64,000 nucleotides of DNA, taken from contig CAYQVB010000107.1 of assembly GCA_964420925.1 (NCBI GenBank), positions 20,945-84,944 of the forward strand, in the 5' to 3' direction. The translations under genes and the position numbers were made by a program. Source of the DNA: JAJEAD01 sp964420925 (GTDB lineage Bacteria > Pseudomonadota > Gammaproteobacteria > HK1). Positions 43,110 through 52,189 of the stretch are shown one piece after another (positions within the stretch are counted from its first letter, which is position 1; the number at the start of each line of letters is the position of its first letter). The notes under the pieces are model-generated. The model ran no database searches. It saw only the letters and a program-made list of their open reading frames with translations, and had not been told where the DNA came from.

Positions 43110-43991
43110 ATGGCGGACTTCTGGCCTCCCGCGCCCGACCTGCGCAGGGACGACATCGGATTTCACTTTCGCGGCTACGACTTTCTCGGACACCTCGTGG
43201 CGCCGCCGGCCGCGCTTGGCTCGCGTCCGCTGGTACTGGTGATCCACAACTACCAGGGGCTCAAGTTCTTTGACGTGGACGTCGCCGAGTACCTCGCGCG
43301 AGTGGGTTACGTAGGGCTGGCGATCGATCTCTATGGCGATCTGGTACCGCCCGATCAGCGTCTGGTCCCCACCAACCCCGAAGACCTGCCCGCCTTCGAG
43401 AAAAAGTGCTTCGAAGGGATGGTCGCGATGGATCATGACTTCGAATTGTTCCGTTCGGCGATTCAGGAATGGCTGACCCGGGGGCGGGCCCACGAAACGG
43501 TCGATGAGTCGTTCGCGCCGGCCGCAATCGGTTACTGCTTTGGCGGCGTTGCAGTGATCGAAGCGGTTCGCGGCGGACTCGACCTCTCCGCGGCGGTGTC
43601 CTTTCATGGGTTGCTCCAGACCGGTGAAGATCCCAGCCCCGCGCGCTATGGCGTCGAGCGCCCGCCGCTGAAGACCTGCGAGAACTCCTACAATCAGCGG
43701 ACCGTCCTGCTCATCGAAAACGGCGCCGAGGATGAGCTGGTGCCCAACGAGTCGATGCTGCGCTTCTTCGCCGAGATGGATGCCGCGGGAGTCGACTGGG
43801 TTTTCCACCATCACGCCGCGACGCCGCACGGCTTTGCCCTGCCACGGACCCTCGGAGGCCCGGGTGAATTGCACGAGGCGAGCGACCGCCGTTCGACCAT
43901 GAACATGCTGAGTCTCTTCCGCGAGGTGTTTCCGGGGGTGCCGCAGGCGCCGGTGGAGCGAAACGGGGCCGGCACGCGAATTCCGCAATAG
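43110..43991 (+). CDS. Dienelactone hydrolase family protein
   Basis: 293 residues. The nucleophile is Cys143 in 'IGYCFGGVAV', the cysteine variant of the alpha/beta-hydrolase elbow seen in dienelactone hydrolases. An acid candidate lies in 'NGAEDELVPNE' and the His in 'AATPHGFALP'. It would hydrolyse a lactone or ester in the cytoplasm. ATG 43110 has AGGGA upstream; GTG 43083 is possible. It is divergent from the TauD gene, 246 bases away, and could share control with that cluster. Confidence 0.87.
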   Translation: MADFWPPAPDLRRDDIGFHFRGYDFLGHLVAPPAALGSRPLVLVIHNYQGLKFFDVDVAEYLARVGYVGLAIDLYGDLVPPDQRLVPTNPEDLPAFEKKCFEGMVAMDHDFELFRSAIQEWLTRGRAHETVDESFAPAAIGYCFGGVAVIEAVRGGLDLSAAVSFHGLLQTGEDPSPARYGVERPPLKTCENSYNQRTVLLIENGAEDELVPNESMLRFFAEMDAAGVDWVFHHHAATPHGFALPRTLGGPGELHEASDRRSTMNMLSLFREVFPGVPQAPVERNGAGTRIPQ

Positions 43992-44250
43992 CGGATCGGA
44001 TCCCGGCAGGGCACGAAGCCCGGCAGGCCTGTGCAAGGGCGTGCCCCTCGGCCGGTGACGGCGCGGACCACCCGCCCGGGCAGGAGCTTCACCGGGGGCC
44101 GAGGGGCCACCGCGCCCGAGTGGCCCCGGCGTGGATCAGCTCATCTCCTTCCGGGAAAACTTGCCCTGTCCACACCGACGGCAGTCTATCGACCGGCACA
44201 AGGCGGCTTTGTTGGATGCTGAATGTGCACTTGCAGCTCGCATCCGCCGC

Positions 44251-45117
44251 TCACCCGCCGCGCGCGGAAATGAGCGCCACGCTCGGCACCACGATGAGGA
44301 CCGCGACCGCCACCCGTCGATCAAGGGTTTCCTCCCGGAACAGCACCTTTCCGAGGAGCAGGGTGAAGAGCGGCGCGCAGGCGAGAATCGGCGCGACCAC
44401 CACTAGGCGGCCCGCGAGCAGGGCGTGATTGAGCACCAGCACCGCGGCGCCCAGCACCAGGCCGGTGAGGATGAGCCAGGGCAGCGCGGCACGTGGAATG
44501 CGCTGGCGCCGTCTGCGGACCCGCCGGTTGTTGAGCAGCGCCAGGACCAGGGACACGTTGTGCGCGACCAGCGCCGCGAAGAAGGGGTCGGGCAGCTTCG
44601 CGAACCCGATCTTCACGATGGCGTGACCCAGGGCGCGCAGAAAGGCTGCCCCGATGGGGAAGAGCAGCGCGTACAGGGGCCACTGCCGGCGGGTTTCCCC
44701 GCGCCATGACAGCACCGCAACGCCCACGCTGATGCCGAGTGCGCCCACCGCGACCTCGATGGAGAGGGCTTCCGCGAGCACGACGAAGCCGAGGCCCAGT
44801 CCGAAGAGCGGAGCCGTGGCGGCCAGGGTGCTCGCGATGGTGGGGCCGAGGTGCCGGATGCCGAGCATGCCGAGGTTGGCGGAGATGAAGGGCCGGAAGA
44901 GCCCGATCGCCGCGAAGAGCGCCACCGCCGGAGAGCTCCAGTAGTGGCTCTCGAGGTAGAAGGGAGACAGCAGCCAGAAGAGCAGCGAGCTCGTGCCGAT
45001 GTGGAAGAGCACCGCAGTCTGGGAGTCGGTGTAGCGCAGTGCGATGCGCGCGAAATGCTGGCCGAAGGCGAAGAGCCAGGCGGCGGCTAGGGCGAGGAGA
45101 ACGGGACGCATGCTCAC
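44251..45117 (-). CDS. EamA/DMT-family membrane transporter
   Basis: 288 residues, hydrophobic throughout, with about ten membrane helices in two EamA halves ('FHIGTSSLLFWLLSPFYL', 'TIASTLAATAPLFGLGLGFV', 'LILTGLVLGAAVLVLNHALL'). DMT carriers move small metabolites, often outward. GTG 45117 overlaps the stop of the preceding dehydrogenase gene by four bases (GTGA), so the transporter is co-translated with that enzyme. ATG 45111 is an alternative start. Confidence 0.88.
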   Translation of the reverse strand: MSMRPVLLALAAAWLFAFGQHFARIALRYTDSQTAVLFHIGTSSLLFWLLSPFYLESHYWSSPAVALFAAIGLFRPFISANLGMLGIRHLGPTIASTLAATAPLFGLGLGFVVLAEALSIEVAVGALGISVGVAVLSWRGETRRQWPLYALLFPIGAAFLRALGHAIVKIGFAKLPDPFFAALVAHNVSLVLALLNNRRVRRRRQRIPRAALPWLILTGLVLGAAVLVLNHALLAGRLVVVAPILACAPLFTLLLGKVLFREETLDRRVAVAVLIVVPSVALISARGG

Positions 45118-47561
45118 CCACGCATGCGCACACCGTCCGGATCATAGGGTGCACGGCGCAGGGGACGCAGCGGAAGCCTGTGCCTGCCCAATCCGATCTC
45201 GTAGGACCCGTCGAGCAATGTCCGAAGCGTCTCGCCGCGTGCGCAGTCCACATATCCCATGCTGAGCGAAAGACCGGTACGAAATCCCCGGCCGCCCGAT
45301 GTCGTGCGGCCGACGAGATCTCCGTCACGATAGATGGGTTCCTCGTGAAGCAGCAATGCCTGGGCGTCCTCTACGGCAAACAGCATCAGGCGACGCTCCA
45401 CCCCCGCCTCGCGTCGGCGCAGCAGCGCGTCGCGGCCGATGAATCCACCCTGCTTGTCCCAGGCGACGGCGAAGGACAGACCGGCTTCCAGGGGCGTTGT
45501 GTCCGGACCGATATCGTGTCCCCAATGCCGAAAGCCCTTCTCGATGCGGCAACTCTCCAGGACGAAGAGCCCCGCCGGCGACAGGTCGTGCGCATCGCCG
45601 GCTTCGACCAGGGTGTCGTGGACGTGAACCGCGTACTCGACCGGAATGGAAAGCTCGAAGCCCAGCTCGCCGACGAAGCTGATGCGCGTGGCGCAGACCG
45701 GGGCCATCCCCAGGGTGATGCGCCGCGTCGTCCCGAACGGAAAGGCCTCGGATGAGAGATCCGCATCGCTCACCCGTGACATCAGCGCCCGCGAGCGGGG
45801 ACCCATGAGTCCGAGCACGCATTCCGCCGTGGTCGAATCGGTTACTGCAGCATCTAGTCCCAGCCGATCGCGCTGTCGAGCGATCCAGGCGAGGTCCTTC
45901 TGGCGCGTTGCGGCGCCGCTGACGATACGGAAGGCGGCCTCGCCCGTTCGCGAGACGCTCACGTCCGCCTCGATTCCGCCGTGGCGGTTCAGCATCTGCG
46001 TATAGACGACCTTGCCCTCGGGGACATCAATGTCGTTGGCGCAAAGGTGCTGCATCAGTACGAGGCTTTCGCGTCCCTCGAGGTCGATCTTGGTGAAAGG
46101 AGAAAGATCGAGGAGCGCCACCCGGTCCCGCAGCGCTTCGCCCTCCCGGGCAGCGGCCGGCCACCACCACTGTGGGCCATAGCGGTAGTGGAACGCATGC
46201 TCCTCGTCCGTGGCGGCGAACCAGAGTGGGCGCTCCCAGCCGGCGCTCTCGCCGAAGAATGCACCGGAGCGCTCGAACCGGTCATGCAGGGCCGAGCGAC
46301 GTCCCCCTCGGGCCGTCTTCATCTGCTTGTACGGCCAATGCATGGCAAGCTGGTTGGCTACCGCTTCGTCCATGCGTCGCGCGAGAAAGCGCTCCGATGC
46401 GGCAGCGCAGTCGAAGCGGGCGATGTCCACCTCCCACAGATCCATCGGCGGCTCTCCCGCGGCGATCCACTGCGCCATCGCCTTGCCGACACCGGCCGAC
46501 GACATCATGCCGATCGAGTTCATCCCTGCCGCTACATAGAACCCCCTGAGGTAGGGCGATTCCCCCATGAGCTGCCTAGTGTCGGGCGTGAAGCTCTCGG
46601 GTCCGTTCATGAAGTGCTGGATGCCCGCTTCCGCTAGGCAGGGCATGCGTCTCAAGCCCGCCTCCATGAAGGGTTCAAACTGGTCCCAGTCCTCGGGGAG
46701 CTCGAGGAATGCCCGGTCGCCGTCGGGACCGGAGGCATTCCACACCTTGGCGAAGGGTTCGAAGCCGCCAAGGACCACCTTTCCCGTATCGCCCTTGATG
46801 TAGATGCTGTTGTCGAGGTCCCGGAAAACCGGCAGGGGATCGCTGAGACCGCCCAGGGGTTCTGTGACCACGTACATGTGCTCCACCGCCTGCAACGGTA
46901 CCGGTACTCCCGCCATGCACCCGACCTCGCGCGCCCACGCTCCCGCGCAATTGACCACGCTCTCGCAGCGCACGGTCTCTCCGCCGGAAAGCCGGACGGC
47001 GCGAACTGCGCCTCGCGTCGCTTCGATGCCGATGCACGCCACGCCCTCGGCAATGCGCACGCCACCGGAACGCGCGCCCTTGGCGTAGGCCATGCAGAGA
47101 TCGACCGGGCTGGCCTGCGCATCCCTGGCTACCCAAAGCGCGCCGCTCAGGTCTCGTGTTTCGAGGAATGGTGCCGCCTCCGCCACCTCCACCGGGGTCA
47201 GGATGCGGACTTCCAGCCCCGTCATCTTGCCCATGGCCGCAATCCGGTGGAGTTCTTCCATGCGCTCGGCGGTACCTGCAAGCCAGTAACCTCCAGTCTC
47301 GCGGTATCCGGTGTCCTGGCCCGTTTCCTCCGCCAGGCGCGGCAGGAGGTCGCACGCGTAAGCAGCAAGGCGCGTGAGGTTCATGCTGGCCCGGAGCGGC
47401 CCGATGATTCCAGCCGCATGCCACGATGTGCCGCTGGCGAGCCGGTTGCGCTCAACGAGAAGAACGTCGTCGATGCCGAGCTTCGCGAGATGATAGGCGA
47501 TCGACAGCCCGGTCACGCCACCGCCGATGATGACGACCCGCGCATTCCGATCGCTGGACAT
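45114..47561 (-). CDS. FAD-dependent dimethylglycine/sarcosine dehydrogenase-like protein with GcvT domain
   Basis: 815 residues. An N-terminal FAD-binding DAO domain begins 'VVIIGGGVTGLSIAYHLAK' and has 'SGTSWHAAGIIGPLRAS', where the His is the usual flavin attachment residue in this family. A middle FAO-type domain and a C-terminal GcvT-like folate domain (about 430-810: 'LLDLSPFTKIDLEGRES', 'ELGFELSIPVEYAVHV', 'GFRHWGHDIGPDTTPLEAGL') follow. Such enzymes demethylate N-methyl amino acids, passing the C1 unit to tetrahydrofolate. ATG 47561 has GGTGG upstream. The next gene, a transporter, overlaps it by four bases. Confidence 0.92.
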   Translation of the reverse strand: MSSDRNARVVIIGGGVTGLSIAYHLAKLGIDDVLLVERNRLASGTSWHAAGIIGPLRASMNLTRLAAYACDLLPRLAEETGQDTGYRETGGYWLAGTAERMEELHRIAAMGKMTGLEVRILTPVEVAEAAPFLETRDLSGALWVARDAQASPVDLCMAYAKGARSGGVRIAEGVACIGIEATRGAVRAVRLSGGETVRCESVVNCAGAWAREVGCMAGVPVPLQAVEHMYVVTEPLGGLSDPLPVFRDLDNSIYIKGDTGKVVLGGFEPFAKVWNASGPDGDRAFLELPEDWDQFEPFMEAGLRRMPCLAEAGIQHFMNGPESFTPDTRQLMGESPYLRGFYVAAGMNSIGMMSSAGVGKAMAQWIAAGEPPMDLWEVDIARFDCAAASERFLARRMDEAVANQLAMHWPYKQMKTARGGRRSALHDRFERSGAFFGESAGWERPLWFAATDEEHAFHYRYGPQWWWPAAAREGEALRDRVALLDLSPFTKIDLEGRESLVLMQHLCANDIDVPEGKVVYTQMLNRHGGIEADVSVSRTGEAAFRIVSGAATRQKDLAWIARQRDRLGLDAAVTDSTTAECVLGLMGPRSRALMSRVSDADLSSEAFPFGTTRRITLGMAPVCATRISFVGELGFELSIPVEYAVHVHDTLVEAGDAHDLSPAGLFVLESCRIEKGFRHWGHDIGPDTTPLEAGLSFAVAWDKQGGFIGRDALLRRREAGVERRLMLFAVEDAQALLLHEEPIYRDGDLVGRTTSGGRGFRTGLSLSMGYVDCARGETLRTLLDGSYEIGLGRHRLPLRPLRRAPYDPDGVRMRG

Positions 47562-47723
47562 CGAGGTCACCACCCTTGGACGAGTCGGCACGAGACTGCG
47601 GGGCCTGCGCTCAGCAAGATATCCCTCCCCGACCACGTTGGACATTCTGCACGAACTTCCGAACCATATTGCGAAACCTCCCGTGACCGATCCGATCGGC
47701 GAAGAGACAAGGAGACGAAACGA

Positions 47724-49058
47724 ATGAGTGACCGCGCGGCTGAAGTCGTCGATACCGCAGCGACGGACTGGACGACGGAGGGCATCGTCGCCCGGCGGGA
47801 AAAGTTCTATGCGGCATCACAGCGGAAGTTCGTGCCCTACGAGACCCCGCTCATCTTCCGCCGCGGCCAGGGCCAGTATCTCTGGGACGAAACCGGCAAG
47901 AAGTACATCGACCTGCTGGGGATGAACCTGTGCATCTCCGTGGGTCATGCCCATCCCGCCGTGGTGCAGGCGGCGAGCGAACAGATTGCCGAGCTCACCC
48001 ATTGCACGACGATGTTCTACCATCCGGTCCCCGCCCATCTGGCCGAAGAGCTGGCCGCCACCATGCCGGGCGGCGAGGACTGGGTCGTCCACTTCACCAA
48101 CAGCGGGTCCGAAGCGATCGATCTGGCCTTGCTCATGGCGCGCAGCAGCACCGGCAATACCGACATGCTGGCGCTGCGCAGCAGCTATCACGGCGCCACC
48201 TTCGGCGCTCAGGCGTTGACCGGAATCAGCGGATTCCGCCACCCGGTGCCGCAACTCGGTGGAATCACCTTCGTGCCCGAACCCAACCAGTACCGGGGCG
48301 TCTTCGGAGCCGGTGTCCTGCCCTATCTCGCCGAGATTGACCGGGCCATCGATTCATCCACCACCGGCCGGCTGGCCGGCATGATCATCGAGCCGGTCCA
48401 GGGCTATGGCGGCATCGTCCCGATGCCGCCGGGTTATCTGCAGGGCGCATTTGCGCGGGTACGTGCCGCTGGAGGATGCTGTATCGTCGACGAGGTGCAG
48501 GCCGGTTTCGCACGCACGGGCGACAATTTCTGGGCATTCGAGGCCGATGGCGTGGTGCCCGATATCGTCGTCATGGCCAAGGGCATCGGAAACGGCATTC
48601 CGCTCGGCGCCGTCGTCGCCAAGCGAGAGATCGCCGAGTGCATGGCCGACAAGTTTCTCTTCCACACTTACGGGGCGAATCCAGTGGCCTGTGCCGTCGG
48701 ACGCGCCGTCTTGAGGGTGATCCGCGAGGAGAACCTGCAGGAGAACGCGCGAGACGTGGGTGCCGCGCTGGCCGAGCGGCTGATCCAACTGCAGCAGAAA
48801 TACCCGGTGATCGGTGACGTGCGCGGTCGCGGGCTGATGCTGGCGATCGAGTGCGTGAAGGATCGCGCCACCAGGGAACCGGACACCGAGACGACCGCGC
48901 GCGTGTTCGAGGCGACCCGGGAAGAGGGGCTCGTCGTCAGCAAGTCGGGGCCTCACCGCAGTGTGCTGCGCATGGTGCCGCCGCTTTGCCTGTCTATGGG
49001 CGATGTGCCGGCCGTCGCGGAACGCCTGGACCGCAGCTTCGCCGCCGTTCTGAACTGA
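47724..49058 (+). CDS. Class III aminotransferase (AGXT2-like, PLP-dependent)
   Basis: 444 residues. PLP features are 'TNSGSEAIDLALLMAR', 'SYHGATFGAQALTG', 'IIEPVQGYGG', the Asp in 'CIVDEVQAGFARTG' and the Schiff-base Lys in 'IVVMAKGIGNGIPLGAVV'. The pattern resembles alanine-glyoxylate aminotransferase 2 and related omega-aminotransferases, which use beta-alanine, dimethylarginine or similar donors. ATG 47724 has AAGGAG nine bases upstream. It is divergent from the FAD dehydrogenase gene (162 bases apart) and is followed after three bases by an EamA transporter. Confidence 0.92.
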   Translation: MSDRAAEVVDTAATDWTTEGIVARREKFYAASQRKFVPYETPLIFRRGQGQYLWDETGKKYIDLLGMNLCISVGHAHPAVVQAASEQIAELTHCTTMFYHPVPAHLAEELAATMPGGEDWVVHFTNSGSEAIDLALLMARSSTGNTDMLALRSSYHGATFGAQALTGISGFRHPVPQLGGITFVPEPNQYRGVFGAGVLPYLAEIDRAIDSSTTGRLAGMIIEPVQGYGGIVPMPPGYLQGAFARVRAAGGCCIVDEVQAGFARTGDNFWAFEADGVVPDIVVMAKGIGNGIPLGAVVAKREIAECMADKFLFHTYGANPVACAVGRAVLRVIREENLQENARDVGAALAERLIQLQQKYPVIGDVRGRGLMLAIECVKDRATREPDTETTARVFEATREEGLVVSKSGPHRSVLRMVPPLCLSMGDVPAVAERLDRSFAAVLN

Positions 49059-49061
49059 GAG

Positions 49062-49970
49062 TTGACCTTCCTCCGCGCCTTCGCCGACCTCGCGGGGTCG
49101 GCCCGGACCACGCCCGCCCGGCATCGGGCCGCGGTGGTGCTGCTCGCGGCCGGGGCGGTCTCGATCAGCTTCGGCGGGCTCATCGTGCGTGGCCTCGAGG
49201 ATGCGACGGCGTGGCAGTTCAACGCGGTGCGCGGCGTGGTGGGCGGCGTGGCGCTGCTGCTGGTGCTCGCGGTGCGGCACCGGGGCATGGTGGCCGCACA
49301 CTTCCGCCGCATGGAGAGCCCGGCATGGTTCGGGGCCGGCTGCCTCGGGCTCGCCGCCCTGTTCTACATCCTCTCCCTCACCCATACCACGGTCGCGAAC
49401 ACCCACTTCGCGATGAGCGCGGCGCCCTTCGTGACCGCGGGACTCGCGTGGCTGGTCCTCCGCGAGCGGCTGCGCCGCACGACGATACTGGCGATGGCGG
49501 TGGCCTTCGGCGGCATCGCGATCATGGTCGCGGACGGTCTCGCCGCGGGCCGCTCCGCCGGCGACTGGTATGCGCTGATGGCGGTCCTGCTCTTCTCCAC
49601 CTACGGTGTCATCGCGCGCGGCATGCGCGACGCCAATCTGCTCCCCGCGATCATCGTCGCCGCTTTCATCACGATGGCCGGCGGCATCGTGGGATCGCTC
49701 GGGGACCTGCACATCGGCATGCACGACATCCTGCTCGGCGCGCTGTGGGGCCTGCTCGTCGGCCTGGCCGGCGACTGGTGCTTCCTGACCGGGGTGCGCC
49801 ACGTCACGGGCGCGGAATCGATGCTCCTGATGATGATGATCCCGTCGGTGCTCGGCCCCCTCTGGGTGTGGATCGTGATCGGCGAGGCGCCTTCTCTCAC
49901 CACTCTGGTCGGCGGGGTGTTGATCCTGGCCGCCCTCGCGGGCTGGGCGATTCGGGATCTCCGCGCCTGA
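49062..49970 (+). CDS. EamA/DMT-family membrane transporter
   Basis: 302 residues with about ten membrane helices. The EamA halves are 'LLAAGAVSISFGGLIVRGLE' with 'NAVRGVVGGVALLLVLAV', and 'LLIMMMIPSVLGPLW'-like sequence with 'VGGVLILAALAGWAI'. The start is TTG 49062, three bases after the aminotransferase stop, so translation is likely coupled. The carried metabolite is unknown; proximity suggests export or import of the aminotransferase's substrate or product. Confidence 0.87.
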   Translation: MTFLRAFADLAGSARTTPARHRAAVVLLAAGAVSISFGGLIVRGLEDATAWQFNAVRGVVGGVALLLVLAVRHRGMVAAHFRRMESPAWFGAGCLGLAALFYILSLTHTTVANTHFAMSAAPFVTAGLAWLVLRERLRRTTILAMAVAFGGIAIMVADGLAAGRSAGDWYALMAVLLFSTYGVIARGMRDANLLPAIIVAAFITMAGGIVGSLGDLHIGMHDILLGALWGLLVGLAGDWCFLTGVRHVTGAESMLLMMMIPSVLGPLWVWIVIGEAPSLTTLVGGVLILAALAGWAIRDLRA

Positions 49971-50021
49971 AGCGGCGCCGCTGCTCCGTGCCACTGAGGA
50001 TGCGGGCAGGCACTGCGTGAA

Positions 50022-51515
50022 TCACTCGCTGACGTCGCGCTCGAAGACACGCTGCGCCGCGTGATGCGTGAGGAGATCCGGAGCGCAGGGTGAGGGGCAG
50101 CGCCGCTTGATCCGAACCACCAGGTTGGCCGGCATCATGGTGAAGGCGAGCCTCTCTTCGACCGGCCGACCGGGGTGCGCGAGCTCCAGGTCGAAGTTGC
50201 GGCACAGCATCGCCAGCACCGTCCGGATCTGGAGCAGGGCGAGGTTGCGGCCGGGGCAGAAGCGCGGCCCGCCGCCGAAGGGCAGGAAGACGCTGGTGTC
50301 GTGAGGGCACCCCCGCTTCTCGTCGCTCTCGAGCCAGCGCTCGGGGTCGAAGCGGGCCGCGTGGCCGAAGTGCTCGTCCCGCGTGGCGAGGTGCCGGTTC
50401 AGAGATATGATGATGACCTCCTGCGGGATGAGGTGTCCCAGGATCTCGACGTCCTCGACGGGTTGCAGGCTGTTCAGGGGGGCGACGGGCTTCAGCCGCA
50501 TCGCCTCCTTGTAGAGGGCGTCGAGAAAGGGGAAACGAGCGACCTGCTCCATCTCCTCGACCGCTGCCGCGGGCGCGATCACCTCGTCGACTTCCGCGCG
50601 GGCCCGCGCGAAGTGCTCCGGATGGCGCAGGAGGTAGCGCACCGTCCAGGCGATGGTATGCGCGGTGGTGTCCTCGCCCGCGAGGAGCAGGGTGCACACG
50701 TTGGCGAAGATGTCGTCGTCCGAGAAGCCGAGCCCCTTGACTTCCTGGGCCGCGATGATCGCCTCGAGAAAGTTCGTCGGCGAGGTGTAGAGTGCCGGTT
50801 CGGCGCGCATTCGCTCGCGCACTTCCCGGATGATCTCGTCGACCCGCTCCCGGATCCGAGCCAGCGCGCGATCGAGCTCGCGGTCCTTGGGCAGGCGGAG
50901 GTAGCGCCAGTACGGGATCGGGGCATTGATACGCTGGTGCAGCATCGGAAAGACCTTGTCCAGGTCCTGCTGGATCACCGGGCCCGAGGTTTCCAGGGTG
51001 TTGAAGTCGACACCGAAGGCGAGCTGAGTGGTGACGTCGACGGTGAGGCGCATCAGGTCGCGGCAGAGATCGACCGGCTCGCGGGTATCCGCCGCGCGCT
51101 CCCACCGCCGCATGAGGCGTTCGGTTGTGACCTCGAGCCGGGGAAAGAAGGACTTGAGATGCGCGGTGTTCAGCGCCAGCACGACGATCTTGCGCTGGCG
51201 CAGCCAATCGTCGCCCTCGGCGGCGAACACCCCTTTCAGGCGCATCTCCGTTGCCACCGCCTCCAGCACCCGCGTGCGCCGGAAGCGATGGGGCCGCTCG
51301 CGGTGCACGCGCTTCACGGTATCCGGGTCGGAAACCACCACCATCCGGACCGGACCGATACGCATGCGGTAGAGCGGCCCGTAGCGATCGGCCCAGTGCT
51401 CGAGCGTGCGGTGGAAGGTGTCGAGACGGAACTGGAACAGATTGCCGACCAAGGGCAGGCCGGAAGGTCCGTCCAGTGCTTGGTAAGTCTTCAGGCGGGA
51501 GGGTGCCTGGACCAT
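50022..51515 (-). CDS. Cytochrome P450
   Basis: 497 residues. The heme loop 'FGGGPRFCPGRNLAL' has the proximal Cys420. The I-helix oxygen motif is 'LLAGEDTTAHTI', the K-helix E-x-x-R is 'KEAMRLKP', and 'ARFDPERWLE' precedes the heme loop. No membrane anchor is visible, so it is probably soluble. The length and sequence style ('PSGLPLVGNLFQF') resemble the CYP102/CYP110-like group rather than short CYP101-type enzymes. No ferredoxin or reductase gene lies nearby. It faces the end of the EamA gene. Confidence 0.93.
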   Translation of the reverse strand: MVQAPSRLKTYQALDGPSGLPLVGNLFQFRLDTFHRTLEHWADRYGPLYRMRIGPVRMVVVSDPDTVKRVHRERPHRFRRTRVLEAVATEMRLKGVFAAEGDDWLRQRKIVVLALNTAHLKSFFPRLEVTTERLMRRWERAADTREPVDLCRDLMRLTVDVTTQLAFGVDFNTLETSGPVIQQDLDKVFPMLHQRINAPIPYWRYLRLPKDRELDRALARIRERVDEIIREVRERMRAEPALYTSPTNFLEAIIAAQEVKGLGFSDDDIFANVCTLLLAGEDTTAHTIAWTVRYLLRHPEHFARARAEVDEVIAPAAAVEEMEQVARFPFLDALYKEAMRLKPVAPLNSLQPVEDVEILGHLIPQEVIIISLNRHLATRDEHFGHAARFDPERWLESDEKRGCPHDTSVFLPFGGGPRFCPGRNLALLQIRTVLAMLCRNFDLELAHPGRPVEERLAFTMMPANLVVRIKRRCPSPCAPDLLTHHAAQRVFERDVSE

Positions 51516-51699
51516 GTTCGGTGGGTGCAGCCGGATATCGCTTCGGGGTCGGTCTTCCCGCCGCCAAAGCGTGCCATTACGAGCAAGTGAAGTCTTCAGA
51601 TTAGCATGCCGGTCGTCCCGACCGAGGGGCGTGCCCGGACGGCCACGCTTGGATCAGCCACGCGCCGGCTCCTTCCCCCGCCAATGCGCAGCGGGCTCG

Positions 51700-51800
51700 G
51701 GAGCCGGCCAAGGCCAGGGAACCTGTCCCCGCTGTCGTGAAGGGAACATCGAGGGAGTACGCGCGTTCGAGTCGTCTGTTCCCATCATTCCCGCGCAAGC
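51700..51800 (-). repeat. Dispersed intergenic repeat, copy C (inverted, interrupted)
   Basis: Read on the minus strand it begins 'GCTTGCGCGGGAATGA' and continues 'GGGAACAGACGACTCGAACG' and 'CTCGATGTTCCC', matching copy B at 28403-28505 over about 100 bases. Only one half of the palindrome is present at its 51785-51800 end. The sequence then switches abruptly to the inverted-repeat element at 51804. Confidence 0.75.
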
Positions 51801-51803
51801 CTT

Positions 51804-51985
51804 TAGCCGCCATATCACACCGATTTTCGTAGCGAGGGGGCCGAGATGCCGTGATAGTGGGTCGCACGCAGCGAGAGACGCTGAAGGCGTAGCCGACACT
51901 ACGTCGAAGCGGCTCGAGCGAGTACGGCCCGCTAGCGCGAGCAGATCGGCGGCCGCAGCAGGAAATCGGTGAGATATGGCGGTTA
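51804..51985. mobile_element. 182-bp MITE-like element with 23-bp terminal inverted repeats
   Basis: The left end 51804-51826 (TAGCCGCCATATCACACCG, then ATTT) and the complement of the right end 51963-51985 (TAACCGCCATATCTCACCG, then ATTT) agree at 21 of 23 positions. The inside, about 136 bases, has no reading frame of its own but contains short hairpins such as CAGCG-AGAGA-CGCTG near 51871. It is inserted immediately after a half REP palindrome. The size, ends and lack of coding suggest a non-autonomous transposable element. No other copy was noticed in the window. Confidence 0.65.
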
Positions 51986-51986
51986 G

Positions 51987-52017
51987 CCCCCGCGAAAGCG
52001 GGGGGGCAGAATCCACC
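51987..52017 (+). repeat. REP-like hairpin with GAAA loop
   Basis: CCCCCGC, loop GAAA, GCGGGGG forms a perfect 7-bp stem at 51987-52004, followed by 'GGCAGAATCCACC', a variant of the palindromic-repeat tail seen elsewhere in the window. It directly follows the inverted-repeat element. Confidence 0.7.
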
Positions 52018-52189
52018 TGAGCCGAGGTGGCAAGGGAACTTCCATCCAGGCGGGAGCAGGTGACAGGTGACGCCCACACACATCGACGACAGCCTCGACG
52101 GCTTTTGACCGCCGTCCGAGGCCGGAACGGGGTCACAGTCCGGCGGCGCTCGCGCTACCATCCGGCCGGGGCACGAGGCGGAGGGGGAG

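Larger units (their letters stand above)
51516..52189. other. Gene-free, repeat-rich interval of 674 bases
   Basis: This is the longest gene-free stretch of the window. It holds dispersed repeat copy C, an inverted-repeat element and a REP-like hairpin, listed separately. The remainder (52018-52189) shows no feature besides the ribosome binding site of the racemase gene. Overlapping open frames read through repeats and are not genes. Confidence 0.6.

Noticed and set aside
44131..44406. 91-codon plus-strand frame before the EamA gene
   Set aside because: Runs into the EamA coding region antisense, turns into charged low-complexity sequence and resembles no family.
48354..49994. 546-codon minus-strand frame
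   Set aside because: Antisense to the aminotransferase and EamA genes, with no recognisable domain.
51514..51972. 152-codon plus-strand frame in the repeat-rich gap
   Set aside because: Crosses repeat copy C and the left end of the inverted-repeat element and has no family similarity.
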